DNA from: Rhodococcus rhodnii
Lineage (GTDB): Bacteria > Actinomycetota > Actinomycetes > Mycobacteriales > Pseudonocardiaceae
Length of the DNA stretch: 64,000 nucleotides
Reading direction: 5' to 3'
Assembly (NCBI GenBank): GCA_000720375.1
Contig: JOAA01000041.1
Span: 9,500-73,499 of the forward strand
The position numbers and the translations under genes are program-made. The notes under the pieces are model-generated. The model was not told the origin of the DNA. It did not search any database and worked only from the letters and a program-made list of their open reading frames with translations. Shown here piece by piece: positions 56,123 through 64,000 of this stretch (positions are counted from its first letter, which is position 1; every line of letters begins with the position of its first letter).

Positions 56123-56152
56123 GCCTCGATGGTGCCGAACACGCCAACCGAA

Positions 56153-57172
56153 TTAACCGCGCTCGCGGGGTGGCCGCTGCTGACGCCGCAGTCCGATCCG
56201 TCGCCAGCTCCGGCGCTTGGGCGCCGGGCCGATCACGTGCGGATGCTGTTCCGGCGGCAAGTACGACTGCCACCCGGCGTGTAACTGCTCGCTGTCGTCA
56301 CTGCGACGGCCACCGATGCGCACCCGTCGCGCCATCCCGGCGACGCGGCGACGCAGCGGCGGACGCAACCCCAACCGGCGCGCCTGGCTGCGGATGGCCC
56401 GGCGCTCCTGCGGGGGAACGTCCCAAGCCTCAGGGTGATTCGCCAGCCAGTGCTTGCGGTGCACCGCGTAAGGAATGTGCAGCAAGTAGACGATCAGGAA
56501 GATGCCGAGCGCCGCGATCGGGAACGTCACCACGGCGGCCGCGAGCATCGTCACGCCAACGAGCACCGGCACGACCATGCGCGGCGGAACGCGCGTCGTC
56601 TTGACCGAGAGCGTGGGAATCCGGCTGATCAGCAACGCCGCCACGGCAACGGTCCAGATCATCACGACGCCCTGGTTGGTCCACCAGCCTTCGGTGCGGT
56701 CGAACTCCAGCCACACGATCATCGGCAGCAACGCGAGCATGCCGCCCGCCGGTGCGGGCACGCCGACGAAGAACTCCTTGGCGTACGGCGGCTGGTTCGT
56801 GTCGTCCAACAGGGTGTTGAAGCGTGCCAAGCGAAGGATCATGCACACCGCGAACACCAACGCGAAGATCCACCCGACGCGGGTCGACGCCTCGCCGAGT
56901 TTCCATTGGTACAACACAAGTGCGGGCGCGACGCCGAACGCGATCGCGTCCGACAACGAGTCCAGCTCGGCACCCATCTTGCTGGTCGCGTCGAGCAACC
57001 GGGCGATCCGGCCGTCCAGACTGTCGAGGATCGCCGCGGCGAAGATCGACGCGAGGACGGCCTCGTAGTTGCCGTGCAAGGCGAACTGCACGGCCGACAG
57101 GCCCGCGCACATCGCGAGGACCGTGATCGCGTTGGGCAGTAGCCGCACTCCGGGGGCGGTCCGTGCCGCCAT
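56153..57172 (-). CDS. pssA: CDP-diacylglycerol-serine O-phosphatidyltransferase
   Basis: The 339-residue membrane enzyme makes phosphatidylserine from CDP-diacylglycerol and serine. The CDP-alcohol transferase motif DGRIARLLDATSKMGAELDS, followed by LSD, is complete, within about eight hydrophobic helices. A basic, hydrophilic tail of about 110 residues follows (RRAIRSQARRLGLRPPLRRR), longer than in many bacteria. It lies five bases after psd in the same operon, so phosphatidylserine passes directly to its decarboxylase. The order equals Rv0436c-Rv0437c. Confidence 0.93.
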   Translation of the reverse strand: MAARTAPGVRLLPNAITVLAMCAGLSAVQFALHGNYEAVLASIFAAAILDSLDGRIARLLDATSKMGAELDSLSDAIAFGVAPALVLYQWKLGEASTRVGWIFALVFAVCMILRLARFNTLLDDTNQPPYAKEFFVGVPAPAGGMLALLPMIVWLEFDRTEGWWTNQGVVMIWTVAVAALLISRIPTLSVKTTRVPPRMVVPVLVGVTMLAAAVVTFPIAALGIFLIVYLLHIPYAVHRKHWLANHPEAWDVPPQERRAIRSQARRLGLRPPLRRRVAGMARRVRIGGRRSDDSEQLHAGWQSYLPPEQHPHVIGPAPKRRSWRRIGLRRQQRPPRERG

Positions 57173-57177
57173 CTGGC

Positions 57178-57876
57178 TCAGCCTCCCAGTTCGGCGAGAA
57201 CGGTCTCCCCGCCGATCGTCCGCTGGCCCGGCTCGACCAGCACGCGGCTGCCGAGCGGCACGTAGGTGTCCACCCGGGAGCCGAACCGGATCAGGCCGTA
57301 CGTGGCTCCGGCCGTGACCTTGTCGCCTTCGTCGATGTGGCAGACGATCCGCCGTGCCACGAGACCGGCGATCTGCACGACGACCAGGGTGTGGCCGTCC
57401 TCGGTGCGCAGCTGCACCGTGTTGCGCTCGTTCTCCTCGCTGGCCTTGTCCAGGTCAGCGGACAGGAACTTGCCAGGGTGGTAGATCTTGCGGACCACCT
57501 CGCCCGCCGCGGGCACGCGCTGGACGTGCACGTCGAACACCGAGAGGAACACGCTGACCCGCAGCATCGGCGTGTCGCCGAGACCGAGCTCCGGCGGCGC
57601 GGCGACCTCGGCCACGTGCGAGACCGTGCCGTCAGCCGGGGCGACGGCGAGGCCGGACCGGGTCGGGGTGACCCGCTTCGGCTCGCGGAAGAACCAGGCT
57701 GTCCAGCCCGTCAGCACCGCGCCGACGACCCCGAGCGGCCGCCATACCTTGCGCAGCACGAGTGTGAGCGCGGCGGCTGCCAGCACGAATGGGCGGCCTG
57801 CCGGGTTCATGGGTGGCACGATCCCGCGCGCCAGCTCGACGAAATGGGCGACGGGACGGTTCGGGGAAGAAGTCAC
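57178..57876 (-). CDS. psd: Phosphatidylserine decarboxylase proenzyme
   Basis: The 232-residue protein makes phosphatidylethanolamine. It has TAWFFREPKRV, VSVFLSVFDVHVQRVP and the autocleavage site in RFGSRVDTYVP, where Ser becomes the pyruvoyl group. This is the short (archaeal/actinobacterial) type. GTG 57874-57876 is chosen because AAAAGG lies five bases upstream; the frame is open further but not conserved. One membrane-associating helix is near the start (FVLAAAALTLVLR). Confidence 0.93.
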   Translation of the reverse strand: MTSSPNRPVAHFVELARGIVPPMNPAGRPFVLAAAALTLVLRKVWRPLGVVGAVLTGWTAWFFREPKRVTPTRSGLAVAPADGTVSHVAEVAAPPELGLGDTPMLRVSVFLSVFDVHVQRVPAAGEVVRKIYHPGKFLSADLDKASEENERNTVQLRTEDGHTLVVVQIAGLVARRIVCHIDEGDKVTAGATYGLIRFGSRVDTYVPLGSRVLVEPGQRTIGGETVLAELGG

Positions 57877-58061
57877 TGCGGCCTTTTCTTGATCACGACG
57901 GGTGATATGTGGCCCCAAGTCTGCCCGACTTGGCCGGACAGGTGCCGATGCATCCCCCCGACGATGCACCGGCACCGGTGGGTTCATCCACGTGGTTTAC
58001 CCGATTTCCCCAGTTTAGGCCTGGGTAAAGGTGGGATCAATGGCTCTATGTGTGCATCCGG

Positions 58062-59282
58062 TCACGGAACGAGCATGATCAGTCGCACATCGCCACCCTC
58101 GGGCACCTCGGTGACGTCCTCCGGGATCTCGATCAGGCAGTTCGACTGCGCGAACGCCATCAGCAGATGCGACCCCGGCCCGCCGACCGGCACGGCCTGG
58201 ACCGACCCGGCCTCGTGATAACCCCGTCTGTACTGCTTCTTTCCGGCCGGCGACGTCATCGCGGCGCTGGCCTTCGCGGTCACCCGCTTGCGGTCGACGT
58301 CCGGACGCCCCATCGCGCGCAACAACGCGGGCCGTACGAACAGCTCGAACGACAGTGCCGCGCTCACGGGGTTGCCAGGCAAAGTGACAACGGGCAAACC
58401 CATGTATGAGCCGAATCCCTGCGGGCCGCCGGGCTGAACCGCGACCTTGAGGAACTCCACGCCCTCGCCCGCTAAAGCGTCCTTGACCACCTCGTACGCA
58501 CCCGCGCTCACACCGCCTGTGGTGATCAGCAGGTCGTGGTCGTGCAGATGCGGCTCGAGCGTCTTGTACAGCGCGTCGACGTCGTCCGGGACTGACCGCA
58601 GGACGTGCGCGACGCCACCGATCTCCTCGACGGCCGCAGCGATGTGCACGCTGTTGGACTCGTAGATCTGCCCAGGTGCGAGCGGCCTTCCTGGCTCGAC
58701 CAGTTCCGTGCCGGTGGACAGGATCAGCACGCGCGGACGCCTGCGTACAGGCAGGTGAGGCAACCCGAGCGCGGCGAGGAACCCGAGTTGGGCCGGCCTC
58801 AAGACGGTCCCTGCCGTCAAGACCGTCGAGCCTTCACGGACGTCCTCGCCCGTGCGCCTTAGGTGCGTACCGAGGGCGACCGGCGTGAAGATGCGCACCT
58901 TCTCCACGCCCGAGTCCGTCAGCTCGACCTGGACGACCGTGTCCGCGCCAGGAGGTACGGGCGCGCCGGTCATGATCCGGTGCGCCGTGCCGGGCAGCAG
59001 CGGCACCACGTTCGTCCGGCCGGCCGGGATGTCCTCGGACACCGGCAGCTCAACGGGGTTGTCTTCGCTCGCGCCGATCACGTCGACGGACCGCACGGCG
59101 TATCCGTCCATGGCGGAGTTGTCGAACGGTGGCAACGCGATAGGCGCCGTCACGTCCTCGGCGAGTACCAGTCCGAGGCAGTCCGCCACCGGAAGTCGCT
59201 CGATCGGCAGGTCGGTCACCAGCGCGGCGATGGTCGCGCGGTAAGAATCGACGCTGCGAGGTCTGGTCGCTGTGTTCGGCAC
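58062..59282 (-). CDS. moeA: Molybdopterin molybdenumtransferase
   Basis: The protein of about 406 residues inserts molybdate into adenylated molybdopterin. It has LPPFDNSAMDGYAVR, the RIMTGAPVPPGADTVV region, ILSTGTELVEPG, LLITTGGVSAGAYEVV and LPGNPVSAALSFELFVRP. GTG 59280-59282 is chosen because AGG-rich sequence lies seven bases upstream and the length fits the family; an upstream ATG at 59318 is possible. The cofactor would serve enzymes such as the molybdopterin oxidoreductase in this window. It corresponds in position to Rv0438c. Confidence 0.93.
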   Translation of the reverse strand: MPNTATRPRSVDSYRATIAALVTDLPIERLPVADCLGLVLAEDVTAPIALPPFDNSAMDGYAVRSVDVIGASEDNPVELPVSEDIPAGRTNVVPLLPGTAHRIMTGAPVPPGADTVVQVELTDSGVEKVRIFTPVALGTHLRRTGEDVREGSTVLTAGTVLRPAQLGFLAALGLPHLPVRRRPRVLILSTGTELVEPGRPLAPGQIYESNSVHIAAAVEEIGGVAHVLRSVPDDVDALYKTLEPHLHDHDLLITTGGVSAGAYEVVKDALAGEGVEFLKVAVQPGGPQGFGSYMGLPVVTLPGNPVSAALSFELFVRPALLRAMGRPDVDRKRVTAKASAAMTSPAGKKQYRRGYHEAGSVQAVPVGGPGSHLLMAFAQSNCLIEIPEDVTEVPEGGDVRLIMLVP

Positions 59283-59371
59283 CAGTGCATCCTGCCTCGT
59301 TGCGCACAGCAACGGCATCGTGGCGTGAAAGACTTGTGGTGCGACGGTACGCGTGAACACGGAGGGGAACG

Positions 59372-60004
59372 TTGCAGGTCCGGACCCGACACACCCCTGC
59401 GTACGGCGTGGCCAGGCTGTTGCTGGCGCCCGGCGAGGCGATCCAGGCCGACTACGACGCGCTGCTTTCGGCGAGCTACGGCGTGGCGATCGACGTACGG
59501 CCGAGAGGCGGCGGACGAAGCAAGCGGGTCCAGCCGACCCTGTTCACCGCACCACCTGAGGGCGGCTGGGTGGACGTGGCGCCGTCGCTGCCCGGCGAGG
59601 TCTACACGCTCGAACTGGAGGGCATCACCGGCTGGTGCGTGACGCGGGGCAGCACGCTGGCCGCGTCGAGCACGATCCAGTTCGACGCCAACTGGGCGCC
59701 GTTCCGGCCGATGTTCGGCGCCGAGCAGGGCTTCCTCGATCACGTGTCCGGCCAGGGTTCGGTGGTGCTCAGCTCGTGTGGCGCGTTGGACGTGGTCAAC
59801 CTGGAGCCGGGCGCGGCGATCACCGTCACACCGGCGTGTGTGGTCGCTTACACCGAGGGCACCCAGACGCGCCTGCGCGCGATCAGCCAGAGCATGCCGC
59901 AGTCGATGCGGACCGGCGAGGGATTGCTGCTGGACTTCGCGGGTCCTGGCCAGGTGCTGACCCAGACCCGCAAGCCGCAGGCCATGATCGCGGCGCTGTC
60001 GTGA
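59372..60004 (+). CDS. AIM24-family protein
   Basis: The 210-residue all-beta protein fits the AIM24 family: YGVARLLLAPGEAIQADYDALLS at the start, FLDHVSGQGSVVLSSCGAL, then LEPGAAITVTPACVVAYTEG. The family fold is a pseudo-symmetric beta barrel of unknown function; related genes affect inner-membrane structure in yeast mitochondria. The TTG start follows GGAGGGGAACG. It is divergent from moeA. Confidence 0.85.
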   Translation: MQVRTRHTPAYGVARLLLAPGEAIQADYDALLSASYGVAIDVRPRGGGRSKRVQPTLFTAPPEGGWVDVAPSLPGEVYTLELEGITGWCVTRGSTLAASSTIQFDANWAPFRPMFGAEQGFLDHVSGQGSVVLSSCGALDVVNLEPGAAITVTPACVVAYTEGTQTRLRAISQSMPQSMRTGEGLLLDFAGPGQVLTQTRKPQAMIAALS

Positions 60005-60056
60005 CCACCGGGCTGCCAATTGGCGGATACGTCCACGTGGTGTCGTAGGCGGACGT

Positions 60057-60062
60057 TAGGCT
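60057..60062 (+). promoter_or_regulatory. Leaderless promoter -10 for the Ser/Thr kinase gene
   Basis: TAGGCT is followed by seven bases and the GTG start at 60070, without a ribosome-binding site. Confidence 0.4.
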
Positions 60063-60069
60063 GCGCTGC

Positions 60070-61320
60070 GTGTCGGAGGACCTCACCGGGCGTCGCCTAG
60101 GGCATTACCGAATTGACGGTGTGCTCGGCCGTGGCGGCATGAGCGTGATGTACAAGGCCACCGACGTCCGCCTCGGCCGCAAGGTGGCCCTCAAGGTCAT
60201 CGGTGAGCACCTGGGTGAGGACGCGGAGTTCCGTGAGCGCTTCGTGGACGAGGCCAGAAACACCTCCGCCATCGACCACGCGAACGTCGTGCCGCTCTAC
60301 GACTTCGGCGAGGTCGACGGGCTGCTCTACATCGCCATGCGCCTGGTCGACGGCTCTGATCTGGCCAGCATCATCAAGAACGGCCCGATCTCGCCAGAGC
60401 GCACGCTGTCCCTGCTCGGCCAGGTCGCCGAGGCGCTGGACACGCTGCACGACCGCGGTCTGGTGCACCTCGACGTCAAACCGGCGAACGTGCTGGTGAC
60501 CAGCCGGGAGACGTCGACTGAGCACGTCTACCTCGCCGACTTCGGCCTGACCAGGCGTGGCGCCACCGGTCACCGCACCCGCAGCGGCGACTTCCTGGGC
60601 TCGCCGACGTACGCGGCTCCTGAGCACCTGCGCGGTGAGCCCGTCGACGCGCGGACGGACGCGTACTCGCTGGCCTGCGTGCTGTTCGCCTGCCTGACCG
60701 GGCGGCCGCCGTTCCAGGGCAAGGTGCCCGAGGTCATCCAGGGCCACCTGAACCTCGACCCGCCCGCGGTGACCGGCCTGGTGGCGTTGCCCGGCGCGAT
60801 CGACGAGGTGATCCGCCGTGGCATGGCCAAGGACCCGAAGGTCCGCTACCTCGACTGCAAGGCGCTGATCGGCGCGGCCCGTCAGGCCCTCCAGCAGGCG
60901 CCTCGCCGTGAGGCCCCACGCCCGGCCACGGCGCCTCCGCCTCCCGTCCAGCAGCAGCAGTACCGGCCGCCGCAGCAACAGCCCCAGCAGCCGCCCCAGC
61001 AACCCCAGCAGCAGGGGCCGGGGGACTTCGTCCGGTTGCGGCCGCCGACCCCGGTCGGCTCGTCGGCGTTCACGTCCGACAAGGGCAGCAAGCGATGGCT
61101 GGTTCCGGTCCTGGTCGGACTGATCGCGATCGCGGCCGTCGTGCTGGTCATCGTGTTGGTCTCCAGCGGCGGCAGCAACAGCGGCCCGCAGCAGAACACC
61201 ACCGTGCCGCAGATCCCGGTCGGTGAGGGCTCCGGCACGCAGACGAAGCCGCGGGCGACCACGCCGTCGACACGCCGGACGCTGCCGTCCAACCTCACCG
61301 TTATTCCATCTACCGGCTGA
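60070..61320 (+). CDS. Membrane Ser/Thr protein kinase (PknB/Hanks type)
   Basis: The 416-residue protein has a kinase domain (residues 14-270) with the glycine loop LGRGGMSVMYKA, Lys in VALKVIGEH, catalytic loop HLDVKPANVL, DFG in LADFGLTRR and APE in YAAPEHL. The usual HRD is HLD, making it a non-RD kinase. A Pro/Gln-rich linker, one transmembrane helix (about 343-366) and a short outer tail without PASTA repeats follow. It signals across the membrane, but the input is not obvious. Its stop lies just before the groEL control region. Confidence 0.92.
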   Translation: MSEDLTGRRLGHYRIDGVLGRGGMSVMYKATDVRLGRKVALKVIGEHLGEDAEFRERFVDEARNTSAIDHANVVPLYDFGEVDGLLYIAMRLVDGSDLASIIKNGPISPERTLSLLGQVAEALDTLHDRGLVHLDVKPANVLVTSRETSTEHVYLADFGLTRRGATGHRTRSGDFLGSPTYAAPEHLRGEPVDARTDAYSLACVLFACLTGRPPFQGKVPEVIQGHLNLDPPAVTGLVALPGAIDEVIRRGMAKDPKVRYLDCKALIGAARQALQQAPRREAPRPATAPPPPVQQQQYRPPQQQPQQPPQQPQQQGPGDFVRLRPPTPVGSSAFTSDKGSKRWLVPVLVGLIAIAAVVLVIVLVSSGGSNSGPQQNTTVPQIPVGEGSGTQTKPRATTPSTRRTLPSNLTVIPSTG

Positions 61321-61329
61321 CCTGTGTTT

Positions 61330-61356
61330 CTTGCACTCGCCCAAGCCGAGTGCTAA
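61330..61356. promoter_or_regulatory. CIRCE element 1 upstream of groEL
   Basis: CTTGCACTC, nine bases, GAGTGCTAA: the right half is perfect and the left half has two mismatches to the CIRCE consensus TTAGCACTC-N9-GAGTGCTAA. HrcA binding here would repress groEL at normal temperature. Confidence 0.7.
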
Positions 61357-61363
61357 ACACGTG

Positions 61364-63016
<1,653 letters not shown>

Positions 63017-63040
63017 TCGAGTCCAGCTAATCGGTAGCCA

Positions 63041-63076
63041 CACTGTGCCCCAGGGACTTTCCCCTGGGGCACAGTG
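63041..63076 (+). terminator. groEL terminator
   Basis: CACTGTGCCCCAGGG (63041-63055) pairs perfectly with CCCTGGGGCACAGTG (63062-63076) around a six-base loop, 25 bases after the groEL stop. Confidence 0.8.
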
Positions 63077-63180
63077 CTATGTGGACACGGGAAGTACGAG
63101 CCGAACCATCGGAACCATCGGCGAATCTGGTTGTCCACAACCGACCGGTAACCGCCTTGACCTGCCTATACTCCGATAGA

Positions 63181-63410
63181 CTTGCCGTCCCCTGGGAGGG
63201 TGGTTTCTAGTGGTTGGTTGCGACACTGCCTGTTAGCTGGCCGGGAGTGTAGGTAGGCGTTCGGTGGGGTGTCCCGGTTGAGGGTCATGCGGGGACGGTT
63301 GTTGAGTTGAGCGGCGACACAGTCCAGGTACTCCGCGGCATGGATCGCCAGGTCTGTTCTCTTGAAAGTACTGGCGTAGCAGGCCGACCACGTCAGGTGT
63401 TGCAACGACC
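63181..63410 (-). pseudogene. IS30-family transposase C-terminal remnant
   Basis: Read leftward, GLLRQYFQ in one frame continues in another as TDLAIHAAEYLDCVAAQLNN, then RPRMTLNRDTPPNAYL. This is the IS30 C-terminal pattern (GLLRQYFPKGTDLS... LNxRPRKTLxxxTP) with one frameshift. The rest of the transposase, including most of the DDE core, is missing. It sits exactly between the two copies of the groEL tail. Confidence 0.65.
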
Positions 63411-63588
63411 ACTGGAAGCCAAGGAGTGACGGGGCTGTCCTGGGGTGGGGCAGGAGGTCCGTCGAAGTCGGTCGCTGGGGCTGACCGCAACTGTGGTTTG
63501 TCTGGTGTGACGGGTGATTTCCTTTGTGCGGCAGCACAGGGATGGACTTCATGGGTTTTCCGACCGGTACGGCCCTGGCTTCGCCAAA

Positions 63589-63874
63589 CGACCGAGGCCG
63601 TCGTGGCCGACAAGCCGGATAAGGCCGCCGCGGCCCCGGCTGATGGCGACCCGACCGGCGTCACGGACTCCTGATCTCCACCACCGCACGGTAGATAGCA
63701 GAGCACCCACTGTGCCCAGGAAACACTTCCCTGGGCACAGTGTTGGTCAACGGGGTGTCCGGCAACCGTGCGGCGTGGACAACGGGATGCACGAGCCGAA
63801 CCAAAGGAACCATCGGCAAATCCAGTTGTCCACAACCGCCCAGTAGCCCTTTGACCTGCCCATATCCCGATAGA
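63589..63874 (+). repeat. Copy B of the groEL tail, terminator and downstream region
   Basis: The first 85 bases read in frame as [20 protein letters not shown] and end PTGVTDS-stop, a diverged copy of the groEL C-terminus without any upstream groEL body. A second CACTGTGCCCAGG hairpin (63708-63742) and the ACGAGCCGAACCA/GTTGTCCACAACCG block follow. It is about 657 bases from copy A. Confidence 0.8.
63708..63742 (+). terminator. Second copy of the groEL-type terminator
   Basis: CACTGTGCCCAGG (63708-63720) pairs with CCTGGGCACAGTG (63730-63742). It is the counterpart of the groEL terminator in the duplicated tail. Confidence 0.7.
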
Positions 63875-63930
63875 ATGGAGCAGGACCCCCCGGGGAGCGG
63901 TCAGGGGGTCGGCAAAGTCGTTTTGTGTTG

Positions 63931-63999
63931 TTAGGTGGGGATTCCGAGTAGGGCTAGTGGTTGGAGTGGGTTGCGTGCCATGTGGCGGAGGCCTTTGGC
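63931..63999 (-). CDS. C-terminus of a gene leaving the window, possibly a transposase
   Basis: Read leftward, the last 22 codons before a TAA (63931-63933) give AKGLRHMARNPLQPLALLGI then PT. This resembles the closing residues of ISAs1-type transposases, but the piece is too short to be sure. Position next to an IS30 remnant supports a mobile-element scar. Confidence 0.35.
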   Translation of the reverse strand, partial: AKGLRHMARNPLQPLALLGIPT

Positions 64000-64000
64000 G

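Noticed and set aside
63233-63835. 200-codon minus-strand frame spanning the groEL tail copy
   Set aside because: It is a composite of the antisense of the duplicated tail and one frame of the IS30 remnant; only the GLLRQYF piece is meaningful.

Overview
The window is a high-GC chromosomal segment from a filamentous actinomycete, most likely a member of the Pseudonocardiaceae. The pointers are the codon bias, frequent GTG/TTG and leaderless starts, a DasR-type amino-sugar regulon, ESX/EspG-type genes, and a right-hand end with the gene order of mycobacterial Rv0429c-Rv0440 (def, DUF3263, VirR-like, AAA ATPase, pssA, psd, moeA, groEL2). I assign no species.

Left part (1-9.7 kb): the start of an ECF sigma factor, a trehalose module (otsA plus an OtsB-GH15 fusion), a ThrE-type exporter, tRNA-Thr(TGT), a small membrane protein, and a molybdopterin oxidoreductase with a TetR regulator. 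The oxidoreductase and tetR share a matching operator.

Accessory island (9.9-17.7 kb): two tandem proteins joining an unknown N-terminal domain to an alpha/alpha-toroid (prenyltransferase/squalene-cyclase-like) domain, the first broken by a frameshift. They are followed by a clear prokaryotic viperin (antiviral radical SAM enzyme), an Abi-alpha-like protein overlapping a DUF445 membrane protein, and a Crp/Fnr regulator next to a nucleotidyl-cyclase-like protein. This looks like a defence island and is the best candidate here for an undescribed system.

Metabolic and regulatory middle (17.8-46.8 kb): an aldo-keto reductase, ectABCD, a SARP/AfsR-type regulator, an SGNH hydrolase, a small type VII secretion accessory cluster, and a GlcNAc module (kinase, nagA, SIS deaminase-like enzyme, DasR-like regulator) with two dre operators. 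These are followed by an MFS pump, a threonine dehydratase, a secreted S1 protease and thiamine genes in two riboswitch-controlled units (thiO-thiS-thiG; thiC-thiD, with thiE divergent). A MarR regulator, a voltage-gated cation channel and a decayed substrate-binding-protein gene lie between the thiamine blocks. A 22-bp-period GGCGCGCC array lies between nagA and the SIS gene.

Right part (46.8-64 kb): a Cys-rich protein coupled to an F420-type oxidoreductase, then the Rv0429c-Rv0440-like block with insertions (HtrA-like protease, MFS-Usp fusion, MarR, methyltransferase, AIM24 protein, Ser/Thr kinase). The groEL gene carries two CIRCE operators but has an out-of-frame internal deletion that removes the GDGTTT ATPase region. 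Its 3' tail and terminator are duplicated about 0.66 kb downstream, with an IS30-type transposase remnant in between. The window ends in what looks like another transposase C-terminus.
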